DNA from: Sanderia malayensis
Taxonomy: Eukaryota > Cnidaria > Scyphozoa > Semaeostomeae > Pelagiidae
Assembly (NCBI GenBank): GCA_013076295.1
Contig: RQOL01000906.1
Location: 5,022,001-5,086,000, forward strand
Length of the DNA: 64,000 nucleotides
Direction of reading: 5' to 3'
Positions 34,901 through 44,700 of the stretch are shown here, in pieces. How positions within the stretch are numbered: position 1 is the first letter of the stretch; every line of letters starts with the position of its first letter. A program made the position numbers and the translations under genes. Below the pieces are notes generated by a model that saw nothing but the letters and a program-made list of their open reading frames with translations, was not told the origin of the DNA and did no database searches.

Positions 34901-36356
34901 CACCAGATCTGTTGCAATGGTTCATTCCACCAGCATAATGAAATCCCAAACTAATGATGAAAGTTCTGGCTCCTAATGAGGTTGACCATCATAAAAATGT
35001 TTGCATTTGTCTGTTTAGTGTCATTATGATATGAATATGAATACAAGTTTACCATGTCATGAACGAGAGTGTTTATAAGTGCGCTGTTTTGAAAGATTAC
35101 TTCCTTTGACATCCAACAGAAACACAAGTAACCTCTTTCGATGCTTGCCTTACTCTACTCATATAAACCAACTCCTGACTTTTCTTACTTGCCCAATGCT
35201 GAGAGAAGTATGTCTCAAATGTCTCACTTGTTAACATTCCCGTTCATGACATGATTTTATCACAAAGCTAGTCAAATTCCACTGCATCTCTTCAAACTGA
35301 TCACTGATCAATTCTAATGCCCAGTACCAGATCATAGCTTTACCTTTATATGCCAATGCCTCTGCTGCCAATAGGCAACCTCTTCTTGGCAGCTGAAATG
35401 CTTTATCTGTTTCTAGTTGGCTATCTTTAATATATTTCAAGGTTGATTCATATTCCTTCAATGCAAAGTGATACTTTGCCAATAATAGATTGAGCTCCAG
35501 TTGATTACAACTCTGAAAAACCAAAATTTATAATTCATTATTTTATTATACTAGCAATAGTAGATACAAATTGCTACACTTACACAAAACAACAAACTGG
35601 GAAGTCAGCTTCACAAGTATGATAAACAATACCCTATTGTTTGTTCTTCAAACTAAATCCCTTGGCCCCAGTACTAAGACCCTACCTGCTGGCCTTCTTT
35701 AAAATTTCGCAAAACACTCAAAGCTTTTGCGAAATGGCTATAGGATTCTTTTAATTTCTTTGAAGCACTGTCAACATTTTTCTCTTCCCGGTCAACTTCC
35801 TGTTGTTGCATCTGCAGAAAGCACATTTCCAACTCCATTTCTCCTAGTATCATGCACTTGAAGAACTCTATTTCATCTAGAAAAATAAAAGTGGCAAAGT
35901 TAGGTAACTTGCAATGCATAGTGCAAGATGTTTTGCATGCAATGCAATGTAAAAATGTTATTTCATTCAGAAAAATAAAAAATCAAGATTGGTTAAAGAT
36001 GATTCGTGAAATTAACTATGTCTAGTTCCTACTTAGGAAAAGGTGGAAAGTAATTCCAAAGGCATGGATTACAGTCTCTCTTTGGGTGGGCTGGGCTGGG
36101 CTGGGCTCTGGGGCCCAGGAGAGGAGGTGGGTCATTAATCTTTAAAGGGCGCTTGAAAGAAGCCAGGATGATTATTAAAGGCAGTGTATAATATATACAT
36201 CGTGAATCAAAGATGAATAGATTGTATGATGCATACTCTACCTGCAGTGTTGGTTGCTTTAGCTGCCCAAGTCTCGATCATCTCCGGTAAAGAACTCCAT
36301 TTGCAATCCCACCTTGCTTGTTGAATGTCTTTCTCTTGGACGATTTTTCTGCTCAT
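23416..36356 (-). CDS. TTC7: Tetratricopeptide repeat protein 7, PI4-kinase complex scaffold
   Basis: Twenty-two exons, 5' to 3': 36242-36356, 35686-35876, 35344-35512, 34496-34709, 34217-34295, 33402-33622, 32063-32126, 31583-31720, 31368-31451, 30989-31093, 30454-30568, 30310-30367, 30131-30203, 29488-29589, 29126-29184, 28723-28839, 27423-27562, 26736-26876, 26271-26368, 25823-25927, 24944-25035, 23416-23563. All phases agree and the total is 875 aa, the usual TTC7 size. It starts MSRKIVQEKDIQQARWDCKW. Tandem TPR helices fill the C-terminal two thirds (EFHLWYLYALAL, LSNAEEKLYRKKAIHAL, ALAVSPNHVDSM), and the end is ALGITLQSIDQHDEAANCF and HPILPFTTVPRLF, matching TTC7A/B. The family bridges PI4KIIIalpha, FAM126 and EFR3 at the plasma membrane to make PI4P. 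Introns carry several transposons; exons are intact. Confidence 0.96.
23938..24861 (+). CDS. Small coiled-coil protein nested antisense in the last TTC7 intron
   Basis: Two exons, 23938-24108 and 24457-24861, in phase 0, give 191 aa. The first exon encodes MANSKNKVLPASHIGLDV and PFICPLHGAVRSANSEWKK. The second starts KYEGKGIIDCIKAWLIRSEF and ends in a coiled coil, LPVEKLRKLRCSMEREISRL and AEMMQQLEEEH, then RPWINRYPN. AATAAA lies at about 24888, 27 bases after the stop. The coiled coil faintly resembles the C-terminal region of SCHIP1-like proteins, but I cannot name the family. It lies entirely between TTC7 exons 24944-25035 and 23416-23563 on the other strand. Confidence 0.6.
24101..24440. 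repeat. Tandem duplication carrying a splice donor
   Basis: A block beginning AAAAAGGTATGTACAAAGAC at about 24103 is repeated from about 24254, each copy followed by GTAGTAGCA...AGCGAGGTAATG and GTATAGGTGTG. The first copy holds the donor used by the nested gene's exon 1; the second carries an identical GTATGT donor-like site inside the intron. Confidence 0.8.
25449..25782. mobile_element. hAT-like MITE with exact 8-bp target duplication
   Basis: Inverted ends CATAGGCGCCGACT (25449) and AGTCGGCGCCTATG (to 25782). The target ATAGCTAA is duplicated exactly at 25441-25448 and 25783-25790. The interior has G-rich/C-rich tracts and no gene. It lies in the TTC7 intron between exons 25823-25927 and 24944-25035. 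Confidence 0.9.
26106..26200. repeat. AAAGT pentanucleotide microsatellite
   Basis: About 18 copies of a 5-bp unit (AAAGT) with few interruptions, in a TTC7 intron. Confidence 0.95.
26911..27055. mobile_element. Tc1/mariner-like MITE, degraded copy
   Basis: Contains AGAACCAGTTGATTAAGAAC, then ACAATAGCCAATAAGCTATTG and TTCTTATACGTGAATGTTT, the same arrangement as at 1043 and 56638. In a TTC7 intron. Confidence 0.55.
27655..28279 (-). mobile_element. SINE-like repeat with tRNA-like module, copy 1
   Basis: Near-identical to 32390-33046 except for an internal length difference. On the minus strand near 28190-28103 it has a tRNA-like head with A-box-like TGGCGTAGTGG and B-box-like GGGTCGATTCC (one change from consensus), suggesting RNA polymerase III origin. 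A hairpin with 20-bp arms lies at 28024-28071. The 77-aa plus-strand frame (MSTIRGWFFGV...) is present in both copies but is just repeat sequence. In a TTC7 intron. Confidence 0.75.
29271..29323. repeat. 20-bp inverted repeat in a TTC7 intron
   Basis: Arms 29271-29290 (GTTGGATCCATCTTTTACCC) and 29304-29323 are complementary at 18 of 20 positions, with a 13-base loop, about 90 bases 5' of a TTC7 splice acceptor. Confidence 0.8.
30631..30945. mobile_element. hAT-like MITE
   Basis: Inverted ends of about 25 bp (CATAGAGAT...ATAAGATAATCTAGAG; the left copy has a few extra bases). Flanks AAGTAGAG (30623-30630) and AAGTAAAG (30946-30953) match at 7 of 8 positions, consistent with an aged 8-bp duplication. 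In a TTC7 intron. Confidence 0.7.
31748..31996. repeat. ATTATC hexanucleotide microsatellite
   Basis: About 40 copies of a 6-bp unit (ATTATC, with blocks of ATTACC), in a TTC7 intron. The 101-aa minus-strand frame of alternating Met-Ile is its translation. Confidence 0.97.
32390..33046 (-). mobile_element. SINE-like repeat with tRNA-like module, copy 2
   Basis: Second copy of the 27655 repeat. The tRNA-like head (about 32957-32870, minus) has TGGCGTAGTGG and a consensus B box GGTTCGATTCC, so this copy keeps the polymerase III promoter better than copy 1. It has about 60 extra bases near 32425-32480. The hairpin arms are 32788-32807 and 32816-32835. In a TTC7 intron. Confidence 0.8.
33129..33368. 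mobile_element. hAT-like MITE, target duplication not evident
   Basis: Inverted ends CAATGGCGTAGATAGG and CCTATCTACGCCACTG bracket G-rich and C-rich tracts. The CAGTGGCGTAG-type end is common in hAT elements. Flanking 8-mers (GATAGCTC, AGCGCTAA) do not match, so the duplication is lost or the boundary differs. Lies immediately 5' (in TTC7 sense) of exon 33402-33622's donor. Confidence 0.6.
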
Positions 36357-37095
36357 ATTCAAATTTCTACTGTATTAGGTATCAGCGGAAAAAATCAGAA
36401 GCATTTGACATTATTACTAATGCGTAAAAACTCTTGTTTGGTAAACTTTGATGGAAAACATCAGCAAAACAAGTGAAAGGAAAACATTGAGTTAGGCCAC
36501 GGTGGAAAAAAACAGGAAGGTGTTGATGACAACAACAACAACATAATGAGATGAATTGGGGGGATACTGTTATCATCATCAGAATCATAAAATGGATTGA
36601 TAAACATCACCTAACAAATTTTAAATTGATATCGAAAGTGAAATCTTGATAAAATGATCAATATATGGCAATTTAAGCATTGCAGCTATAAAATATTGCT
36701 TCTTCTTCTCCTTTAATACACAATCACGCTATAAAAAAAATTTAAGTAGAAATTAATATGCAGTCATTCGATTATATCAAAACAATTACGAAGCCATTTC
36801 CAAGCTTTCCTTGCTTTGCTGGAAAAAAAAAGCAAAGTAAACGCTCAGTTAGTATAACAGACATTTATGTTTCAAATATATTCCAAAATACCTTCTAGGG
36901 GAGTTTTAAAGTTTGTCATTGTAGTAGAGGTTGTGGCCGGCGGCCATTAAGTGTTGTTGATGGGTTGATGGGCAGATGACATCACCATCTTCACAAATTT
37001 GGGTGCATTGCTTTATACGGCATTGATCAGCACCAAACATTGCCAAATTTGCAAAGCTTACACCATAAAAGGTAGTTGGTACGAAAGAGCGCAAA
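36357..37095. promoter_or_regulatory. Divergent intergenic region between TTC7 and SRF
   Basis: The two start codons face away from each other 739 bases apart. No TATA box or named site can be assigned. The arrangement suggests a shared or bidirectional promoter; the 5' UTR exons are unknown. Confidence 0.45.
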
Positions 37096-40068
37096 ATGCA
37101 AAATTCTGAAACATCGAGAAGACAAGTTGCATCTGGGAATAATCGCTCGATTATACAAAGAGTTGCCACAAATCCAAGCCAAGGACTTATCTATCCAAGG
37201 CAAGATAATGTTGGCCAGAATCCAATTCCAAAATATCCGCCATTGATTATCGAAGATGAAACTAAGAACTATGTCGATGGGCTAGTTGGTGATGATGATA
37301 TTGATTCTGATGGCGAACCAAATTCAAAGCGATTGTGTGACAATGAGAGGCAGAAGAAAACTCGAGGACGTGTTAAGATTAAAATGGAGTTTATTCAAAA
37401 TAAACTGAGACGATACACAACATTTAGTAAAAGGAAAACAGGAATTATGAAAAAGGTGTGTTTTCCTGTTCGCATCTTTCGACCACAACAATTATAATAT
37501 CCGTCCTGGCCTACTCTAGTGTGCGTTAGTAATCGAGCCTCGGGCTTCCTTAGTATATTTTAGGAGATGAACAGTACTATTGTCTCATTTATTTCCTTGC
37601 TTTGAATATGAATTTATTCTGGCCCCAATGTTTGGGCTCATCTCTCCCAGAAATTATTTCGCTTTTGTTGATCTTATACTTATCTTCTCGTGCTTCCTGC
37701 TTTGTTGTCATTGTCACTACTGACCTGCTTTAACAAATAAAATATGTACGTATGTTGAGTTTCTGATATAAGGATTTTGGGTCTAAGTAAAATATTCTGA
37801 AATCAATTCTCTTGAAAATTGGTGAGCTAATATTTAATTGAGTTGAGCTATAAACCATTAAATTGAGCTAATACAGTTTTGAGGTCACAGTAACTTCCAA
37901 TACGTACCAGCAGTACATACTGGAAGTATTCATAAAAAACGTGAAGTAAAGAGAGATTTGCCTTTATTTCACATTGTTTTTTTTCTTACACTAGGCATAT
38001 GAATTGAGTACACTCACCGGCACACAAGTAATGCTGTTAGTTGCTTCAGAGACTGGACATGTTTACACATTTGCAACAAGAAAGCTGCAGCCGATGATAA
38101 CATCAGAAAGCGGGAAGGCCCTGATTCAAACATGTCTCAATTCACCAGATCCATCACCATTGTTGACACAGTTCCCAAGAGAGAACCCCTCGGATCAGAG
38201 AATGTCTCAAACTGGATACGAAGAACCCGATTTGCAATACTCAGCAGCAGATGATGAAGTCAAGGTGTGCCATTTTGAATCTGTCATTTTGGTCCATTCT
38301 TTATCACCCCCATGTTTCTGGACACTGAACTTGGGGAGAATTAGCATGTATTGCTGAATGCGGGCAAGGGTTGTAAAACCAGGAAAATTAAACCCTTAGT
38401 GAAACAAATGATGCTTGAATTTGTTGAGCATCAACCAAAGAATAACAGGTCAACCAACATTAATCAAGAATGCGCAGAATATTCAACACACCAAAATTCA
38501 ACTTCATCATGATTACGGCCCACTTCCCAGGGGTATACAGAAAGAGGTATCCACAATGGGTGACAAAAGTCTTGCCATACCGACTTCAGCAAATTTTGCC
38601 CTTATGGTTAATCCTCTTCTTCCCCCAAACAATGTTGTCTCTAAAGACGGTTTTACACAATATAAACAAAATCCTTTTTGCAAGATCAATCAAGTGTTTG
38701 ATTATAGAACAACATTGTTTTAGAGGGAATGGGGTTGAATTAAGCCCTCGAAAAGCTTACTGTTTGATAGCCTCTTTTTGCATTTTTATAAGTATCCCAA
38801 GGACTTTTGTTGTCTTTTGCAGCTTACAATTAGGGAGTAGCAGTCAATTGCCCAACTAACTAAACATGTGTTTTTAAAAGCTTGATATCCTTCAGCCACA
38901 GGTATCAGAGCCTCCTTCTGGAACAATGACTGGCATCCAATTCACCCAAGGCAACCAAGGCATAGCAACGTACATCAACCCTTCCAACCTGAACGAAGAA
39001 CAACCACAATCACAACAGCAACCCCAGGCGAACCAGGCTACATCGAAAACAGCATCATCCCAATCTGTTACACTGCAAACTGTCCCAAGTGGAAGTGTCA
39101 CAGCCATCATTGCTCCGTCAGCCAGTCTACCACCAGTGTCCACACAAACCATTCACGTTCAACCGCAGTCAGTACAACCACAGGTACGTATCACCAGTTC
39201 AGTGTCTCAGCACAATCAGCACCTATTAATCCATTATGCAGTTGAGCTTTTTAATAATTGATATTCATGGGTCTGGTCAGTGGTTATACTATATCCTTTG
39301 TGTAGATATACACACTATCTAGATTAAGGTCTTTGAATTATATATATCTGTGGGATTTTGCTTCTGTCTTTAGTATGAAGCCATGCATTGTATGAAGGGA
39401 ATCAAAAATAGTTGTGGTACTACACTGTGTTATCTGCTAAAACCAGCATTATATAGAAATTGTATAGAAATATTATAGAGGGGGTGTTGATTAGGGAGCT
39501 AGGTTTCTGTTGATGAAGGTTGCATTAGATTAAAAAGAATCCTTTTAGAATGCATTCTCCAATTTGGGATTGTTTCCATTTTCTACGCTGGTAAATGCAA
39601 CTTCTGATTCTACACTGTTGTCCTTGCCAGATCATCCAAGGCCAGTTACAGATGCACAAGCTCCATCCTCAGAACATCCTCTTGTCCGGCAATGTCTCAA
39701 GTCTACCACCGGGTCACATCATTGTCAACCCGAGCCAATTGAGTGGTCAAGTTGTGATTGCTAACAGTGCTCAGGTTCAAAGCTCCTCCTCAAATCCACC
39801 GTCAACTGGCTCACAGACCCACGAGAATATCATAATTGTCCCGGGAAATGGCTCTGAATTAGCGGGTGGTACTGCTGTGCAAATGGTCTACAATACTCCG
39901 AATGGTCTTGTCTACGCATCTCCTCAGAGTGTCATCCAATCACACGGCCAGTCCAGTGGGTCTGAAACTTTGACAATTCATCATCCGGTTGCTCAAACTG
40001 CCGGCTCCTTTCAAATTCAACAAGACAGTCAACCAAGCACAACCACAACTGTACTCCAAGCAACTTGA
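37096..40068 (+). CDS. SRF: Serum response factor, MADS-box transcription factor
   Basis: Four exons, 37096-37455, 37995-38264, 38902-39183 and 39631-40068, all in phase 0, encode about 449 aa (vertebrate SRF is about 500). The N-terminal region is acidic (DDDIDSDGE). The MADS box starts GRVKIKMEFIQNKLRRYTTF and continues across intron 1 (FSKRKTGIMKK | AYELSTLTGTQVMLLVASE), followed by the SAM extension (TFATRKLQPMITSESGKAL). The rest is Gln/Ser/Thr/Pro-rich, as in SRF activation domains. SRF dimers bind CArG boxes in the nucleus and control actin/muscle and immediate-early genes. The SAM sequence separates it from MEF2. The third exon may begin 6 bases earlier (38896). AATAAA at about 40913 may end the transcript. 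Confidence 0.96.
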
Positions 40069-41701
40069 ATGACCTGTAAGATATTCCATTTTGTCTTCCG
40101 TTCCTAATGTGTGCAAGAGACCTCCTGAGCTGTAGAACCGAGTTGAAGTCAACCTGTTTTCCTACCCAACTTGGTCTTCTTAAGCTGCATGTTGTATAGT
40201 TAAGTAAATGACAAAATCAGTTCGTAATGACAAACTTGTTAGCACTTTTGGTCTGCCTGAGAGTACATGCTACCCAATTCGTAACAAACTCTCATTGTAA
40301 AAGAGTATAATTTGGTTTCCTTCAATATATGTTACAGCTGAATTCAATCGCATAAATTAACTGTCGTGTGTTTTACTGTTTTCTAAAAATTTGACATTGT
40401 GATTTTGATAATTATTTGACATGTTTTCATGAATGTAACTATAGACAGAATACTTTACCAATACCTTAGCAGGTCAAAAAGTACTAACTTTTTATTTTGG
40501 CTGCAATGTATTTATGTACTTGTTAAAAGTTAACAGAATATTTTCAATCTTTATCTAATTGACCTTTTGTGTTTTTAAATTGTTCTTCAGGAAATATCAG
40601 CTTTTCTTCATTTGCAATGTACATAGTTCATCTTAGCCTCACAATGCTATGAGCTAAGCAAGGCAGCAAATAACAGTGAACACACCATATGGCCAAATTT
40701 CAAACACAGGTATCATGTTTTGATGGAGAGATTACCCTCCAAGCTCTTCCTTGCTATTGTATTTCTCAGCAATAGCACATTGTTTCTTGTTTTGTATTAA
40801 GCAACAAAGAACAGTTGGTTGTTCCATATGTGTCTTGTTAAGAAACAATAGGATTGGCTCTGTTTATGGTCATCTCACTTTTAAAAGAACAGTGGGACTA
40901 GTGAATGAAATGAATAAAATCTTTACCGACTGTAGTCTTCATCAATTGAAGACACTCATCACAACTGCTCTTCTGTGTAGACTATGCAGTTCGGTAGATG
41001 GTCCTCAACGGCTTCACTGTGAGATGGGTGTCGTATTGGTAACACAAAAACGTCGTTTGTATTAACAAGGCTGAAACAGAAAAATCAATTGCAAATTAAG
41101 ATAAAATAAAACGTGCGAAGTATGTTGGTATTAAGACTAAAAACTAGAATATATCTGCAAGTTATTCCCATTCCCTCTTGACAGTAAACCTGCTATGAGA
41201 TGAGCGACAAACTATTTTTTGTTTCTGGAGTTTCTAATGGCTTTGATGGCCAATGATATGATGAACCACAGACATTTTAACTTTGTGATGAGGGACTCGT
41301 TATATCGAAATTCGATTGAAATGCAGAGAAATCTCAATTAACAGACACGTCCACGCGCACATGACAGCCGACATCTCTGAACAAATGACAAATAATTTGG
41401 TCAAGAAAGTTCACAGACATGATCTGTTCTTAAATCAACCTCCACACAACGGACACCTATTCTATAACGACAGAAACATTGGTCTTTTAGATGTCCGTTA
41501 TTTGGAGGTTGCACCACATAGTCGACTCTCGCTGTGTGAAATACACGTTATCTTGAACACATCGCCTTAAAAATCGCTACTTCCCATCAAGAAAAAACTC
41601 ACACAGGTCCACATCTCAAGCTATCGAAATGTCGAGAAAATTTCCATTTCCTTGAGTTCGAGATGGCGAGAGTCGAAAACATTGGTCTTCAAAGGTGGAC
41701 G
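40069..41701. other. SRF 3' region and transposon-end repeats
   Basis: SRF 3' UTR up to a possible polyadenylation signal at 40913. Two direct copies of a transposon-like end (ACATTGGTCTT...GGAGGTTGCAC) lie at about 41475-41514 and 41678-41718. A minus-strand acceptor and short frame at 41162-41189 could be an alternative last exon of the Delta gene. Confidence 0.5.
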
Positions 41702-44700
41702 TTATAGGGAGGTTGCACTACAGTTGCAAGTAAAAACCAACCAATACCTTTTAAACACTTTTGAATGGAAGTTTGCCGAGCTTCTTGCAGAGCTACACGT
41801 ACTGCTGTAACCAGACGTTCCATCCGACAAATATCCATAGTTTACATATCCATCATTCGCACTGCTGTCTTTTCTAGTTGCCACTGACGATAAACTCTCC
41901 TGTCTGCTTTCCGGAGATCCAGGCAAAATGATTTCAGAACGACCATCCTCAAGACAAACTGATTCATGACGAACTTCAATGTCTTTTGAAACACTGTCAC
42001 TTCGAGGGCTGCTCGGTGTAGCTGCAATACTTCCATGTCTACTATTTACGACAGTTGCACCATTTGAATGTCTGTTGTTTCCTATACTTGCAATTTCATC
42101 ATTACCACGTCGTATATCTGAATTACTTTTACGACCTCTACTCGTGGTAAAAACAGATTCATCCTTTCCCATCCTTTTTGCAACTTGAGCATTATCTTTC
42201 AGAGAGTTTCCGTTGCTGGAAGCAGCCAGTTTAGCAGCAGCGAGACAAGATTGCTGCATAGCAATTTGCTTACTTTCTTGAACTGCCTTACTTCCTCTTC
42301 CATCAGTGGTAGCTTTATTCCGCGAGTCGATAAATGTCGTGTATTTAAAATTCCCTGGCTCGAACAACTCTCCAGGAAGACCAGAAGAAGATGGCACAAT
42401 ACTCGAGTTCCTCAAACGAAGACTCTTCTCTTTCTTCAATTTCTTCCTCCAAAGAAGAATAATTGCAAGCAGAATCATAAGTACTATGCTCAAAGATGCT
42501 GACACTGCAATTGCTATCGATCGATCACATGGTTCTGAAACAAACCAATAAAAACATCACATATCCATAAAAGCATAATATAACACGAGCTTGATAAAAA
42601 ACCTTCAGATCACTAATGTGAGGTTAGTGAAGCCTCGATTATTATGAACTCCCATGATCTTTGAAGCTTCAAGCAGATATCTCTCTCCTCTAGCTTTGAC
42701 TTGCTTTACCATATACATAGACAAGAGAAAGCTCTCTTAGGACTATGGCTCTACGTATGCTTCAAATTTGATACTTAAAAACTCGGGAACGTTCTTATTC
42801 CGCAAAGTGTTTCACACGCCCAGGTTCGACAGACCTGGCCAGCATGCTACTAACCCAGCTTCACATAAAGGGATATTTAAAAAACAACAAATACATAAAA
42901 TTTACTACCATATATACTATTAGTCTTACGTACTTTGCCTCTTATGCTTTTGATCGACATCACCTGTTGAAAAACAAAACAAATAGTTATAAAATTAGCT
43001 AAGCAAAGAAGCTTACCAAATTATATGACGTCGTGATACTATACGCCAACTCCAGAAAGGCTACCTTAAAGTGTCTCATAAGCATCTAAGTAGAGTGACA
43101 TCTCATTTCGATGTAACAAATCAATATGACAAACAATGCACCTGATTCCTTGAATTTACGGTGCAACATATCCCTGGCTGAACACAATGTATAACAAAGC
43201 ATTTCTAGCTACGTTCAAGGTTCGTTATACCGAAGTTGCACTTTCCATTTTCATGTTTACTCACCTGAAGATACTTGGGTGCTTTGTGAATTTATCGTAG
43301 TCGAAGGAGCGTAGCTTGCACTTGCAAATTGCGACGCGGTTGACCAAATCTTTGCGTTCTTGATCAAATCAGACTGAGCATCAGTGCTTCTGCTATTACT
43401 GCAACATTCAGTGGGACGAAACGTCGATACCTGATGCCGAAACGATGATAACGACGAGATACGGTGCGAAGGAGGCTCGCTTCTTTCAATAGTCGAGATG
43501 GCAACAACTACTTCGTGTAAGGATGAGGAAGGTTTTATTTCCCGAGTGGTGGTTTGGATGCCTTTGGGTTGTTCAGTACTCCTCAACGCCCTGTGGTATG
43601 AAGATTTTGTCTTTGCAGAAGATGTTGTCGTCTTTGTGAATACTGTTGCCTTGGAAAATGCGGATGTCTTTGTGGAAACTGTTGAAGATGGTGTTGTAAA
43701 GTTTTTCATAAGAGTAGAACCTAGAACACAAATTTCACTCTTTCATATTGTAACATTGCATTAAAAAGAGTACTTAATACTAACTAGCATTAGAGCTTAG
43801 ACCAACACAGTTCGATTCACACTCTCCCACATTCACTCACTTCTCAGTCAGTTATTTCAGCAACGAAAAGCAATGTTCCAGGGATAAATAACGACACCAA
43901 AACATCGATAAAATGACCACCGACTGCTATGAATTTTTGAAGTAGATTGCATGCATTGCCATTTCGTTATAATGCTCCCTCTCTCCATATAACAAGCATA
44001 TAACTAGTTGCATCGCTTATTATAGAAAGTATGCTATAACAAGCAACACAACTAATAGATTAAACTGATCCATAATACAATCCAGTTTAATAACTCCCAT
44101 ACAACAAAATGCTGTATGTTATCCTGCTTCAAGGCTTCCTGCATCAATATTGAAATGGTATCAGCTTACTAACCCAAAACTACCAATGTGTAGGATGGCT
44201 CTACAGCTGTTTTTTGATCGCAGCGCATGCCTGTAAATGGATAGATGCAGTGACAAGTTGCTGTACCATTGATAACAGAGCATGTTCCATTGTTTTCGCA
44301 GCTAGTTGTCGAGCAGAGATCAATGAACGTCTCGCAACGTAATCCCGTGTAGCCTGCCATACAATTACAGACAAAGCCAGATGAAGTAACCTAATAAAAT
44401 ACAAAATTATTAGATACTTGTCAAGAAATTTGCATCACAGGAATCAAAGCCAAGATAAATCATTATGACGCACTATCATTTGAATTCACATTTAATGATT
44501 ACTAATGTTACATTCATATTCACCTGACACGATGCTCCGTTTTTGCATGGATTACTTGTGCAAGCTGTTATTCCTACAACGAAATACAAATAGCCTACCT
44601 CTTGAAAAATATACTGATCACAATTAATCCAACATCTATCCATCTGAGAATAAATCCTCAAGATGCAAATGTCCATACTTTTACACACTTCAAACCCCGA

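Noticed and set aside
38892..39152. 86-aa minus-strand frame
   Set aside because: Antisense of SRF exon 3, whose plus-strand Gln-rich activation region explains it.
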